A DNA stretch of 64,000 nt from Nesterenkonia ebinurensis (GCF_008711175.1 NZ_VWNF01000041.1:1-64000), one strand, 5' to 3'. Positions 1 through 8,648 are shown, counted from the stretch's first letter. Made by a program: numbers and translations. The notes: generated by a model from the sequence alone, not told the origin.

Positions 1-127
1 GACCACCAACTGGACCGGGTTCTTCCTCTTCACCCTCTCCCTAGCAGTGATCATCGCCGCAGCCCTAGCCACCCGCGCAGTACTGATCGCACCCATCGCC
101 TCCCTCTTCGGCCGCATAAGCCGCTGA
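1..127 (+). CDS. C-terminal end of an unidentified membrane protein (partial)
   Basis: The frame starting at base 2 is open from the window edge and stops at TGA 125-127, giving 41 residues. The peptide is one hydrophobic helix rich in Ala, Leu and Ile, followed by a short basic tail ending in GRISR, as expected for the last transmembrane segment of an integral membrane protein. The start and most of the gene lie outside the window, so no family can be named. The 233 bases after it, up to the RidA start, are pyrimidine-rich and then AT-rich and hold no convincing gene; a TTACGATCG motif lies near 291-299. Confidence 0.5.
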   Translation, partial: TTNWTGFFLFTLSLAVIIAAALATRAVLIAPIASLFGRISR

Positions 128-360
128 GCAGAAACCGACACAACAACCCAACATCCCATAATTATCAGTTCTCTCCGCTCACCTTCTGCCCCTAGTCTCT
201 CTTTCTTTCTCCCCTTAACACCAGCTTAGAAGTTCTCATGGTGTTGATCATCTCCCCATCAAGATGTATCGTCATATATATTGCACTTCTATTACGATCG
301 CAAAAAAGTCGACATAAAAAGAAGCGTAGAATTTTTCGCACTCACATAGGGAGGAATGCA

Positions 361-765
361 GTGACAAAGATCGATCGGTATAGCACTGGAAGTTACTTCG
401 AAGGGTTCGCAGGCTACTGTCGTGCAGTTCGCTTAGGTGATCGAGTCGTCGTGAGCGGCACCGCGCCGCAGCCGCCCGAGGGGAAAGACCTGAGCGAGCT
501 CGACACCTACACCCAAACGATAATGTCCCTCGAGAATGCTTTGGAATCTGCGGCGAAAGTTGGCGGTGATAAAGAGCTGACCATTTTCACACGCCTCTAC
601 CTTGCCCCTAACGCTTCATGGGAAGAAGCCTCGAAAGCACACAGTGAGATTTTCGATGCAATTCGACCGGCGAACACGACACTTTACATTCAACGACTGA
701 TTCCACCAGGAGCACTGATCGAGGTAGAAATCGAGTGCGGCGTCGCCAATGCACAACAGGGTTAA
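361..765 (+). CDS. RidA/YjgF/YER057c family protein
   Basis: This 134-residue protein has the length and fold signature of RidA enamine/imine deaminases, which hydrolyse reactive 2-imino acids released by amino acid oxidases and PLP enzymes. The Arg that binds the substrate carboxylate in RidA is present near residue 112 (IQRLIPPG), followed by the conserved VEIE strand. I chose GTG 361 because a strong AGGGAGGA site lies 6 bases upstream and the protein then begins at the usual place; the open frame runs back to 238 but that extension is basic and unlike RidA. The next gene is an FAD amine/amino acid oxidase starting 19 bases downstream, so this protein probably detoxifies the imine made by that oxidase. 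The family is clear; the substrate is inferred. Confidence 0.88.
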   Translation: MTKIDRYSTGSYFEGFAGYCRAVRLGDRVVVSGTAPQPPEGKDLSELDTYTQTIMSLENALESAAKVGGDKELTIFTRLYLAPNASWEEASKAHSEIFDAIRPANTTLYIQRLIPPGALIEVEIECGVANAQQG

Positions 766-784
766 GCAACAGAGAGGAAATCAA

Positions 785-1939
785 ATGGTTAAAGCAACAA
801 GTACACCCGAGGTCGCGATAATCGGCGCCGGAGCAACCGGCATGTCGACCGCTTGGCATCTGAGTCAGCGTGGCCTGCGGGTGGTCGTGTTTGACCGCGT
901 AGGCGTAGGAGCTGGCATGACATCCCTCCAGCCTGGTGGAGTACGGACGCAATGGGCGCACAACGACACATTCAAATTAGCGAAGGAATCACAGGATTTT
1001 TACGAGAATTTCATCGAACGTACCGGTGCGGAAAAAGATCCCGAACTGGTCCACTGCGGTTATGCTTTCGTGGCATCGAAACAGGAAACATTAGAAGCCT
1101 TGAAAGCAACGGTCAACTCACAAAATGCGCAGGGAATCCACTCTCGCATGTTGACAGCCGAAGAGCTCGGAGAAATGATACCCGGGCTTGCAGTGGATTT
1201 GATCGCAGGCGGGTCTTTCAACGAGTCCGACGGTTATTTCAATCACCCAGGCGCCCCGGTGTCGGGCTTTGCAGAGGGAGCACTCCGAGGCGACGCCGAA
1301 GTTCGCGTGGCTAACGTCGAGCTCATCGAGCGCTCCGGAAATGAGTGGAAGCTTCAACTGAGCACAGGCGAAATCCTGCTGGTTCCTATGGTCGTCGTTG
1401 CGGCGGGCGCTGAGAGCGCCAAACTCATGACGCTGCTAGGAATCGATCTGCCGCTCGTCCCAGAACCTCGCCATATTTTCTACAGCAATCCCATCAGCGA
1501 ACGTCTAATAGAACCGCTCGTGATCTTCCAGGACGAGCATTTTGCAGTGAAACACCTCGCCGATGGCAGCGTACTAGCTTCTGATCTCTCACCCCTACCC
1601 AAAAATACCAAGGCCGATGAGAGGACCATGCGACGCAACATGATCGCCAAGGGAAAACGTCTGATTGAGACACTCGATTACGTGCAGTTCCCCGTCATGG
1701 TGACCGGCCACTACGATGTCACACCAGATCAGCAACTTTTACTGGGTTCTCCAGAAGGTCTTCCTAATTTAGCCCTCGCCTGTGGGCTCAACGGTCGCGG
1801 GATGATGCTCGCACCGGCTGTCGGGCGCGTAGTCGCAGACACCGTAGTGAACGGCAATAACGATGCAGTGCCGGCCAGCATGCGCACTGATCGTTTCGCT
1901 GAGGGCGGTGCGGGTGCACGAGAGCAGATGGTTATCTAA
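785..1939 (+). CDS. FAD-dependent oxidoreductase of the DAO family
   Basis: A 384-residue protein with an N-terminal FAD-binding Rossmann motif (AIIGAGATGMSTAWHL, near residues 10-25) followed by DAO-type substrate and FAD domains and a C-terminal GLNGRGMMLAPAVGR segment that closes the FAD site. It resembles sarcosine oxidase beta / glycine oxidase-like enzymes that oxidise amino or imino acids to imines with O2. I chose ATG 785 because GAGAGGAAA precedes it and the Rossmann fold follows at once; an in-frame start at 749 would overlap ridA. It sits directly behind the RidA gene, which suggests an oxidase-imine deaminase pair. Its stop at 1937-1939 overlaps the stop of a decayed transposase on the other strand, so the last residues may have been altered by an insertion. 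The substrate is unknown. Confidence 0.82.
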   Translation: MVKATSTPEVAIIGAGATGMSTAWHLSQRGLRVVVFDRVGVGAGMTSLQPGGVRTQWAHNDTFKLAKESQDFYENFIERTGAEKDPELVHCGYAFVASKQETLEALKATVNSQNAQGIHSRMLTAEELGEMIPGLAVDLIAGGSFNESDGYFNHPGAPVSGFAEGALRGDAEVRVANVELIERSGNEWKLQLSTGEILLVPMVVVAAGAESAKLMTLLGIDLPLVPEPRHIFYSNPISERLIEPLVIFQDEHFAVKHLADGSVLASDLSPLPKNTKADERTMRRNMIAKGKRLIETLDYVQFPVMVTGHYDVTPDQQLLLGSPEGLPNLALACGLNGRGMMLAPAVGRVVADTVVNGNNDAVPASMRTDRFAEGGAGAREQMVI

Positions 1940-2245
1940 CTGCAGTTCCCCGTGAAGTTGTGAACACGAGTTGAGGGAGCAGTGCCTTCGATGGCGATGT
2001 GGGTTCGGCGATGATTGCACTAATGAAGGAAGTCCTCGTAGGAAGCTGGCCGGACTGACTCACTAGAATAGGGGCAGGCGTAGGTCCACACTCACCATCA
2101 GTGTGCGGTTGAAGCGTTCGACTTTTCCATCAGGCTGTGGCCTATATAGTTTGGCGTGCCGGTGTTTTACACTTTCGCCGAGTGCTTGTTTGAACTTGCC
2201 TGAGTGGTAGCAGGAGCCGCTATCGGTCATGACCGCGAGATTCAC
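1936..2245 (-). pseudogene. IS481-type transposase remnant (integrase core C-terminal part)
   Basis: Read on the minus strand from 2245 there is a DDE integrase fragment: VMTDSGSCYHSGKF, then LYRPQPDGKVERFNRTLM, which matches the TDNGS...YRPQTNGKVERFNRTL core of IS481/IS3-type transposases. After NRTLM the frame shifts and continues as WTYACPYSSESVRPASYEDFLH, then an in-frame TAG where Tyr is usual, then CNHRRTHIAIEGTAPSTRV and HNFTGN, the typical IS481 C-terminus. The copy therefore has at least one frameshift and an internal stop and lacks its N-terminal half. No intact terminal repeat was found. Its stop at 1936-1938 overlaps the end of the oxidase gene. From about 2246 to 2473 I see no further coding sequence. 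Confidence 0.82.
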
Positions 2246-2370
2246 CTACCAGTAGCCCTGTCCCGGTGAGGCACCCCGGTAGTAGCTGTCTGCCTCTTGG
2301 TCAGAGCTTTCAGCGCCTGCTCGGGCACGGTTGGCCCATTTACTCATGGTCACTGCTAGACCTGAGATCT

Positions 2371-2390
2371 CTCGGCGGCCCTCCGCCGAG
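2371..2390. terminator. Small GC-rich hairpin between IS remnant and MFS gene
   Basis: CTCGGCGG and CCGCCGAG form a perfect 8-bp stem around a CCCT loop. It lies downstream of the minus-strand MFS gene ending at 2474 and could terminate it. There is no T run on the minus-strand side, so this is only a candidate. Confidence 0.3.
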
Positions 2391-2473
2391 CTCACCCTTC
2401 TTCCAGGACCAGGAGGACCGTCCCTGCTTCCACAATGTCCGGCCCAACTTCGCCTGATGGCACTGATGGGCGG

Positions 2474-3724
2474 TTAACTATGGGGCCGCCGGCGATACCC
2501 TTGCCTGACATCATAACGTCCATGCAAAAACCAATAGAGCACCAACCCCGCTAAGATCAGCCCTGCCCCGACGGCAAACATTAAACGGTAGCCACTAATC
2601 TCTACCAACAACCCCATTACTAGAGGAGAGAGACCAAGGCCAGTGTCAGCAACAATATAAAGAGTTGAAATACCGATGCTGATCCGCTTAGCAGCTACCG
2701 CAGAGGCAATGATCGCCTGCAACACCGGCAACATAGCGCCGTTACCAACGCCCGCGAGGATTGCTGAAAGCAAAATCCCAACTTCATGAGGGACCCCTGC
2801 CAGTAACGCCAGCGAGACCACAAACGACACCAAGGCCGGATAGAGCGCGGCGTTGTCTCCAAAACGATCCTGAATCCGACCAATAAAAAGTCGGGTAAGC
2901 AGCACGGTGGCCGCAAAAATCAAGAAATAGAGGCTGGCTATATTCTCCATTCCCTCACTCTGGGAGAAACTATCCAGAAATGTCAGCACGGGTCCGAATG
3001 CTGCTGAAGTAAGTAGCGCAACCATTGCAACAGGAAGCGCTTGACGGTCAATAATATCTTCCGGTTTCAACGCAAATTGGTAGCGTAGCTGTTGACGGCG
3101 CACTGATATCTCGGGCAGTTGAATAAGCAACCCCATCACCAGCGCTGCGGAGGCGATCACCGTAGCCGAAACGAAAACTGCGTCAAAGCCCAAAACGTGG
3201 CTGAGTTGTAACCCTAGAAGCGGCCCTAGAGCCTGCGGTAACGAATTAGCAGTTGTGTAGTATCCCGCACCCTCACCTCTGCGAGAGCGCGGGATAAGGG
3301 AAAACACTCCTGCATTCAGTGCTGTGTGGCCGAAACCCATGGCGGCACCGTGAATCATACGTAACACGACAAGCACTTCATAGTCGTTCACCAGCAGATA
3401 TGCACCGCTACACAGGACGAAAACCATTAAGCTCAGCGCCACAGTGCGGCCTCTTCCCCACAGATCTACGTATTTCCCAGCGAAACAACGAGCTACAACA
3501 GTGCCGACTACAAAAGAGGATGAGGCGAACCCTGCCGCAGTGTGCCCAACAGCGAACTCCGAGACTGCAAATACTGCCATGCTGGTAAGGAGCATGAAGA
3601 GGACTACCCCAAACCCAAGGTTAATACCGATAGCTAGCAAGAAAGCAGCACTTATAAGCCCGGGACGGGAAGCCTCAAAGTCTTCATCGCCCCCTAAGGA
3701 ATCGGGAGGGTGTTGAGAGTTCAT
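2474..3724 (-). CDS. MFS transporter
   Basis: A 416-residue protein of about 12 hydrophobic segments, the usual length for the major facilitator superfamily. The loop between helices 2 and 3 carries the MFS motif A region (AGKYVDLWGRGRTVAL, near residues 83-98), and a second copy of that motif (IGRIQDRFGDNAAL) opens the C-terminal half. It resembles 12-helix drug/siderophore-type exporters such as the YfcJ/staphyloferrin-exporter group, but the substrate cannot be read from sequence. It starts at ATG 3724 and points away from the amino acid ABC operon; the 590-bp divergent region between them carries repeated CGATCGTTGA motifs. A role in exporting a product or an analogue of the imported amino compound is only a guess from position. 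Confidence 0.8.
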   Translation of the reverse strand: MNSQHPPDSLGGDEDFEASRPGLISAAFLLAIGINLGFGVVLFMLLTSMAVFAVSEFAVGHTAAGFASSSFVVGTVVARCFAGKYVDLWGRGRTVALSLMVFVLCSGAYLLVNDYEVLVVLRMIHGAAMGFGHTALNAGVFSLIPRSRRGEGAGYYTTANSLPQALGPLLGLQLSHVLGFDAVFVSATVIASAALVMGLLIQLPEISVRRQQLRYQFALKPEDIIDRQALPVAMVALLTSAAFGPVLTFLDSFSQSEGMENIASLYFLIFAATVLLTRLFIGRIQDRFGDNAALYPALVSFVVSLALLAGVPHEVGILLSAILAGVGNGAMLPVLQAIIASAVAAKRISIGISTLYIVADTGLGLSPLVMGLLVEISGYRLMFAVGAGLILAGLVLYWFLHGRYDVRQGYRRRPHS

Positions 3725-3771
3725 GCCCTGCGTGTGTCACTCTTCATAAGAGTAATATATCGATAACCTTG

Positions 3772-3796
3772 CGATCGTTGAATTTATGTTACATAG
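3772..3796 (+). repeat. Direct repeat copy 1, CGATCGTTGA-TTTATG motif
   Basis: The sequence CGATCGTTGAATTTATGTTA recurs 254 bases downstream with few changes. Its core CGATCG is palindromic. It lies about 50 bases upstream of the MFS start, where an operator would be expected. Confidence 0.5.
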
Positions 3797-4025
3797 AGAC
3801 AGTCCAAGCTACCGTGACCATAAGGCGCCGAATAAAGTAGCCAACCCGTCCCGAGCCACCACCAACAAGGCCAAATTCCCACGAATGGGCGAACATCAGC
3901 TCGGGTGCAACCCTGAGGCGAAACCACACCCAACTCTCTGTAACCTCCCGGAAACGCCAAGGTGACCACTAAGTAACTGAGCTCTGGGTAGCATAGTGAT
4001 CCATCCTCATATAGCAAAAATTTTA

Positions 4026-4051
4026 CGATCGTTGACTTTATGGTATAAAAG
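4026..4051 (+). repeat. Direct repeat copy 2, CGATCGTTGA-TTTATG motif
   Basis: CGATCGTTGACTTTATGGTA matches copy 1 at 18 of 20 positions. It includes TTGACT, which could serve as a -35 element for rightward transcription, and the palindrome ACGATCGT. A related TTACGATCG occurs upstream of the RidA gene near 291-299. Confidence 0.5.
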
Positions 4052-4277
4052 CATAGTGTAGGTCACATCCCAGGTCGCACAGGGAGGTATTTCGCGTCAG
4101 AAGGCAACCCTTGCGTCGAGGCGAATGCTGCAAGTGCTTCTCGACAACATAAGGAGTACAGCTAGCACAACTTCAAAAACAGTGCAAAATTTTAATTTTT
4201 AGCAACATAAACGTGATCCCAAGGAATCATTTACTCGATATAGTTAGAATTATTAGTGTCGCAAATATTGTCCTTTA

Positions 4278-4296
4278 TTTCATCTAATAGATGAAA
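4278..4296. promoter_or_regulatory. 19-bp perfect palindrome before the amino acid ABC operon
   Basis: TTTCATCTA-A-TAGATGAAA has perfect 9-base arms with one central base. It ends 7 bases before the GGGAG ribosome binding site (4303-4307) of the ABC ATPase gene at 4317. The position and symmetry fit an operator for a dimeric repressor or, less likely, an mRNA hairpin that affects initiation. Confidence 0.5.
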
Positions 4297-4316
4297 GGAA
4301 AAGGGAGTTTATAAAA

Positions 4317-5129
4317 ATGGTTGATTCGATAGTCTCGGTACCTCCTGAACTGAAAGAGAAGCAACTACGAGAGCCAACGATCGTGGTCGAGGGGCTCACG
4401 AAGCGATTCGGTGATACAGAGGTGCTAAAAGGCATTTCGTTCGACGTCAAGCCCGGCGAAGTGCTCTCTATCATTGGGCCCAGCGGTACAGGTAAAAGCA
4501 CTGTCATACGTTGTCTCAACCTCCTCGAAACGCCGACTTCAGGCACTGTATCGATCCTTGGACAACAGGTCAGCACTGATGGCCGCACGCTACTGAGCCA
4601 GAGACAGCTAGAAAAGCTTAGATCGCGAGCGGGGATGGTCTTCCAAACTTTCAACGTCTTCCCACATCTGACTGCACTTGAGAATGTGACTCTTGCTCAG
4701 CAGCACGTTCTCGGTCGCAGCAAGTCCGAAGCACGTACGCGTGCAATGTCGCTACTTGAGCGGGTGGGGCTGGGAGAACGGGCAAACTTCAAGCCCAACC
4801 AGCTGTCCGGAGGACAAAAGCAACGTGTCGCGATCGCAAGAGCGCTCGCGCTCGACCCCGAAGTACTTCTACTGGACGAACCTACATCAGCGATTGACCC
4901 GGAACTCCGCGTAGAAGTACGAGCCGTCATCGACGAACTCGCAGCGAGCGGGATGACTATGGTGCTCGTAACACATGAGGTGCGTTATGCAGCTCGCCTT
5001 TCCGATCGTATGCTCTTCCTCTCCGACGGAGTAGTCGTAGAGAGCGGCACACCGGATCAGGTTGTCGGAGAGCCACAACAAGAACGCACCCGACGTTTCC
5101 TCCATGCGCTTGAGGACGATGGCGTATGA
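4317..5129 (+). CDS. Amino acid ABC transporter ATP-binding protein
   Basis: A 270-residue ABC ATPase of the polar amino acid (PAAT) group, which powers import through the two permeases that follow. Visible motifs are Walker A GPSGTGKST (near residue 58), signature LSGGQKQRVAIA, Walker B LLLDEPTSAIDPELR and the switch His in VTHEV. The first 25 residues are a short extra leader before the usual start VEGLTKRFG. ATG 4317 has GGGAG 9 bases upstream. Its end overlaps the next permease start by four bases (ATGA), so the genes are translationally coupled. Substrate specificity cannot be judged from the ATPase. Confidence 0.92.
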   Translation: MVDSIVSVPPELKEKQLREPTIVVEGLTKRFGDTEVLKGISFDVKPGEVLSIIGPSGTGKSTVIRCLNLLETPTSGTVSILGQQVSTDGRTLLSQRQLEKLRSRAGMVFQTFNVFPHLTALENVTLAQQHVLGRSKSEARTRAMSLLERVGLGERANFKPNQLSGGQKQRVAIARALALDPEVLLLDEPTSAIDPELRVEVRAVIDELAASGMTMVLVTHEVRYAARLSDRMLFLSDGVVVESGTPDQVVGEPQQERTRRFLHALEDDGV

Positions 5130-5761
5130 GTCTCATAGGTCTCCTCTCAGCATTTTTCGTAACACTACAGATGGTCGTAATCGTGTTGATCGGTGCGAGC
5201 CTGCTCGGCATACCAGTGGCATGGGCGCGAATGGCTCGATTCAAAGTCATTCAATTCATTGCTGCAGCTTTCATCGGAATAATCCGGGGCATTCCCACAC
5301 TCGCTTGGCTATTTATTGTCTTTTTCAGTGTAACCATCGCAGGATGGACGCCGGGGGCTCTTTTCTCTGCCATCATCACACTCGTCGTGGTCAACTCTGC
5401 CTACTTCGCAGAGAATTATCGCGCTGGGTTCGAGGCCGTACCTTCTGGATACAAGGAAGCAAGTGCCGCCCTTGGCCTGAGCGGCTGGGATCGCACGAGG
5501 CTTGTCACCGCACCATTAGCGTTAAAAGTTATCGTCGGATCGTCAAGCTCCATCGCCATACAGATCGTCAAGGAGACCTCGGTCGCGTCCCTCATCGGCG
5601 CACAGGAACTCACCTACTACGCTAACGCTCATGTAGCTGCCGGAGGCAACGGAATGTTCTACTTCAGCGTAATTGGAGTCTTCTACCTAGCCCTTTCGTT
5701 GGTTCTCGGCATTTTCGCACGCCGCAACACCAACACCGAATCGACCCCCGCGACCATCTAA
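5126..5761 (+). CDS. Amino acid ABC transporter permease 1
   Basis: A 211-residue inner membrane permease of the His/Glu/Gln family with about five hydrophobic helices. The cytoplasmic EAA loop that docks the ATPase is clear (EASAALGLSGWDRTRLVTAP, near residues 109-128), as is the RGIPTLAWLF segment typical of this family. It starts inside the ATPase stop codon (ATGA overlap) and its own stop TAA shares its last base with the ATG of the second permease. It should pair with that permease as a heterodimer. Confidence 0.9.
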   Translation: MSLIGLLSAFFVTLQMVVIVLIGASLLGIPVAWARMARFKVIQFIAAAFIGIIRGIPTLAWLFIVFFSVTIAGWTPGALFSAIITLVVVNSAYFAENYRAGFEAVPSGYKEASAALGLSGWDRTRLVTAPLALKVIVGSSSSIAIQIVKETSVASLIGAQELTYYANAHVAAGGNGMFYFSVIGVFYLALSLVLGIFARRNTNTESTPATI

Positions 5762-6444
5762 TGATTGATACTCTCATCGAACTATTGCCCGGTCTTTGGA
5801 CCAGCCTGCACATCACTGCTTGGACACTTGGCATTGGCTTAGTTGCAGGGTTGCTGCTTGGCCTCGCGATGTACGTCCTGCCAGCCTGGATCAGTTGGCT
5901 CCCCTGGGTGATCTCAGAAATAGGACGAGGGCTTCCAGCGCTCGTAACGCTCTACTTCGTCTACTTTGGTCTGCCGAACGTCGGTCTACCACTTCCCGGC
6001 TTCAGCTCAGTCGTCGTCGCTTTTAGTTTCGTCACCGCAAGTTACACCGCTGAGATCTACCGCACGGCGCTGACCTCCGTGCCTAAAGAGCAGACAGAGG
6101 CATCGCAGGCAGTTGGTTTATCCCAAGCGAAGACACTCTGGTTCATCATCATCCCGCAAGCCCTGAAAGTGGCTGTCCTGCCCCTAGCAAGCTTCTCAAT
6201 TCTTGCCTTTCAAGGTACTTCGCTTGCCTACAGTATCGGCGTCACCGAGCTCATGTCCGTCGCGTACACGACAGGCGTTCTTGAGTTTTCCGTCACCCCC
6301 TACATCTATGGCGCAGCCGCCTACTACCTCATAGTCGTCCTCATCTTCGAGGGAATCATCTGGCTATTCAAAGAAGGACATATCAACCCTACCCGTATCC
6401 GACTATTGATCCGTCTCCCACGCACTCCACTAACCTCCCAGTAA
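5761..6444 (+). CDS. Amino acid ABC transporter permease 2
   Basis: A 227-residue permease paralogous to the preceding one, with the EAA loop EASQAVGLSQAKTLWFIIIP near residues 116-135 and the GRGLPALVTLYFVYFG segment of the PAAT family. The ATG at 5761 overlaps the last base of the upstream stop (TAATG), showing tight coupling. Together with the upstream permease it forms the membrane channel of the importer. The tail after the last helix is short and basic. Confidence 0.9.
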   Translation: MIDTLIELLPGLWTSLHITAWTLGIGLVAGLLLGLAMYVLPAWISWLPWVISEIGRGLPALVTLYFVYFGLPNVGLPLPGFSSVVVAFSFVTASYTAEIYRTALTSVPKEQTEASQAVGLSQAKTLWFIIIPQALKVAVLPLASFSILAFQGTSLAYSIGVTELMSVAYTTGVLEFSVTPYIYGAAAYYLIVVLIFEGIIWLFKEGHINPTRIRLLIRLPRTPLTSQ

Positions 6445-6467
6445 TTATATTTTAGAAAGGAAATAAA

Positions 6468-7349
6468 ATGATGAATACTATTCAATCACGCATTTTATCA
6501 GCAACTATCGCTACTGGCTTTATTCTTTTTGCTTCCTCCTGTGGAAATAGCGAATCAGATGCTGAAAATAATGAATTCGATTGTGATCCACAATGGGAGT
6601 TTGACACTATTGAATCTGGTTATCTTTCTGTAGCAGCAGTAAATAATCCACCAAGTATCTATGTCGATCCTGATACGGGGGAAGCAGAGGGGTTCGATGC
6701 CGACATACTGCCAGAATTCGCCGAACGCAACTGCCTTGAGATCCGCTGGATTCCATTAGCTGGTGCCGCCGCTGTCGCGGCCATGACAGAAGGGCGAGCA
6801 GATCTCGGATCTGGAGGCTGGGCCATCACCGAAGAACGCGGGGAAGTCATCGGACAGTTCGAGGAGCCTGTCTATTACAACTCGGGAGCTATTCTCGCGA
6901 GTGAAGAATATACCAGCATTGAAGATCTCGAAGATCTGACTGTAGGTGTAGAAGGAGGCTCGATTTACCAGGATGCAGCCAGGGACGCGCTCGGCAGCGA
7001 TAATGTCCGTGTATACCAATCTGTTGAAGCCCAGATCGGTGATCTTCACGCAGGCCGACTCGATGCCGTTCTAGCACAGTCACTTCAGATGAATTACCAG
7101 GCTGAACAACGAGGGCTCCTCGATGAATACCAGGTGACAACCCTCCCACCGGATGACGAGTATCCCGATATTACCGGATTCACTACTTCCAATTATCCCT
7201 TCACAAAGAACAACACAGAGCTTGGAGAGGCGATCCAGGAATACATCGCCGAGATCAAGGAGAGTGGCGAGTTTGAGGAGATTCTGCTCAGCTATGGGCT
7301 GGGGGAAGAGAACATCTATGGCCCAAATGCCCCTGAGGATTCTGAGTGA
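6468..7349 (+). CDS. Amino acid ABC transporter substrate-binding lipoprotein
   Basis: A 293-residue family 3 solute-binding protein, the receptor of the importer encoded upstream. It has a hydrophobic signal sequence and a Cys near residue 25 (LFASSC) that fits a slightly atypical lipobox, so it is probably lipid-anchored outside the membrane. The mature domain shows SBP_bac_3 features: GFDADILPEFAERN, GRADLGSGGWAITEERGEVI and a C-terminal SGEFEEILLSYGL. The protein is acidic. The first 200 bases of the gene are much richer in A/T than the rest, with AAT and GAT codons common, which may show recent transfer or a recombinant 5' end. A GAAAGGA site precedes ATG 6468. Confidence 0.9.
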   Translation: MMNTIQSRILSATIATGFILFASSCGNSESDAENNEFDCDPQWEFDTIESGYLSVAAVNNPPSIYVDPDTGEAEGFDADILPEFAERNCLEIRWIPLAGAAAVAAMTEGRADLGSGGWAITEERGEVIGQFEEPVYYNSGAILASEEYTSIEDLEDLTVGVEGGSIYQDAARDALGSDNVRVYQSVEAQIGDLHAGRLDAVLAQSLQMNYQAEQRGLLDEYQVTTLPPDDEYPDITGFTTSNYPFTKNNTELGEAIQEYIAEIKESGEFEEILLSYGLGEENIYGPNAPEDSE

Positions 7350-7412
7350 ACAGTCTGTGCTCACGGCACGAGCACTCGATTATCAACCACACACTGCTAA
7401 GGAGTCCACCGT

Positions 7413-8648
7413 ATGTCGATTTACCTCACGAATGTCAATGTTGTCGCCTGCGCTGCGAAGGGATCAGAACTCCCAGATCTCATTGAGGACGCAACCGTAG
7501 AAATCGACGACGCTAAGATTGTGAGCGTCTCGACCACACCCCCACCTGAGAATGTGCACGTACACGATCTTGCGGGACGTTATCTCATGCCGGGGCTGTG
7601 GGACGCGCACGTCCATTTAGGCAGTCGCGTCCCCCCGTACGAGAGCCTACTCGAGAGAGAGGAGGCCGCCGAGCAAATGGCGAGGTGTATCACCAAAGCG
7701 CAAGATAACCTGCGTCACGGCGTAACTTCGATACGATCGCTCGGGGAACCCCATGACATGGATCTTAAGTTACGGGATCTCATTCGCAAAGGCATGGTGT
7801 GGGGACCAAACCTGTATGGGGTGGGAAATGTCAAGTGGTCTCAGAAAGCGGCAGGCGTCGACGAGTTTCGACGTCATGTGCGTACGACCGCTCTCAAAGA
7901 TGCCGATGAAATCAAGCTATTGATCACTGGTGGGATCCCCTACAACGGGCCCATCGATGCTTTGACAAGTCGGCGTCCAGAAGTGAGGGCAGCAATTGAA
8001 GAAGCACACATGTGGGGACGCTCAGTCGCGGTCCACGCCATGGGAAACGAGCCGACTAAGATGGCTATTGAAGAGGGTGCGGATGTGATCGAGCACGGAT
8101 TTGGTTGCACCCCTGAGATTGCAGAGTTGTTTCTTCGCAAGGGCCTCGTATTCAGTCCTCAACTCACAGTTACGGACCGGTGGACAAGGGCATATGCGGA
8201 GGCTGAGGGACTCCCCCAGTGGTTCGCTGACAACGCCGAAGCATCCCGAGAAGGACACCATGAGTTGTTCGCTAAAGTTGTCGAATTAGGCGGAACTGTG
8301 GTGGCGGGAGTTGATAACCTACCTCGCAGAGGCGTCGATGACATCGGCATAGAGTGGGCTGACGATGTCCCCGGACTCGTGCGCGAGATCGAACTCATGG
8401 TTCAACTAGGACTAGACGTCGCAGAGGGGCTCCGCGCCGCAACTCGAAATGTTGCTGCAGTCCTCGGAATGGATGAACAGACTGGATCCATTGAAGAGGG
8501 CAAAGCAGCCGACATGATCATTCTCCAGCGCAACCCGCTAGATGATATTCGGGCTTTGGCCGACGTGGATGCGGTTTGGCTTGCAGGACGATGTGTTCAC
8601 AGAACCACAGCACCCAAGACAGATAAAATTCACATTTCTGCAGGCTGA
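7413..8648 (+). CDS. Metal-dependent amidohydrolase (imidazolonepropionase/prolidase-like)
   Basis: A 411-residue amidohydrolase-superfamily enzyme. The first metal ligands are in DAHVHLG (near residue 66), a candidate bridging Lys in DEIKLLITGG, and further His ligands in VHAMGNE and IEHGFG; the C-terminal sheet ends with KAADMIIL. This set matches the group that includes prolidases and imidazolonepropionase-like enzymes that cleave N-acyl or cyclic amide bonds of amino acids. It follows the binding protein by 63 bases, with AAGGAG 9 bases before ATG 7413, so the imported compound may be its substrate. A second, distantly similar enzyme is encoded at 62553-63788. The exact reaction is unknown. 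Confidence 0.82.
   Translation: MSIYLTNVNVVACAAKGSELPDLIEDATVEIDDAKIVSVSTTPPPENVHVHDLAGRYLMPGLWDAHVHLGSRVPPYESLLEREEAAEQMARCITKAQDNLRHGVTSIRSLGEPHDMDLKLRDLIRKGMVWGPNLYGVGNVKWSQKAAGVDEFRRHVRTTALKDADEIKLLITGGIPYNGPIDALTSRRPEVRAAIEEAHMWGRSVAVHAMGNEPTKMAIEEGADVIEHGFGCTPEIAELFLRKGLVFSPQLTVTDRWTRAYAEAEGLPQWFADNAEASREGHHELFAKVVELGGTVVAGVDNLPRRGVDDIGIEWADDVPGLVREIELMVQLGLDVAEGLRAATRNVAAVLGMDEQTGSIEEGKAADMIILQRNPLDDIRALADVDAVWLAGRCVHRTTAPKTDKIHISAG

Larger units (their letters stand above)
3725..4316. promoter_or_regulatory. AT-rich divergent intergenic region (MFS / amino acid ABC operon)
   Basis: The 590 bases between the divergently transcribed MFS gene and ABC operon contain no gene I can support. 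An open frame at 3784-4017 on the minus strand is rich in Trp, Gly and Cys and matches nothing. What it does hold is two near-identical 20-odd-base motifs (about 3772-3796 and 4026-4051), an AT-rich stretch at 4180-4300, and a 19-base perfect palindrome just before the ABC ribosome binding site. The layout suggests a regulated divergent promoter region. Confidence 0.45.

Noticed and set aside
3784-4017. 77-codon minus-strand frame in the divergent region
   Set aside because: It has no ribosome binding site, matches no family, and contains unusual Trp/Cys-rich composition; the area looks regulatory.
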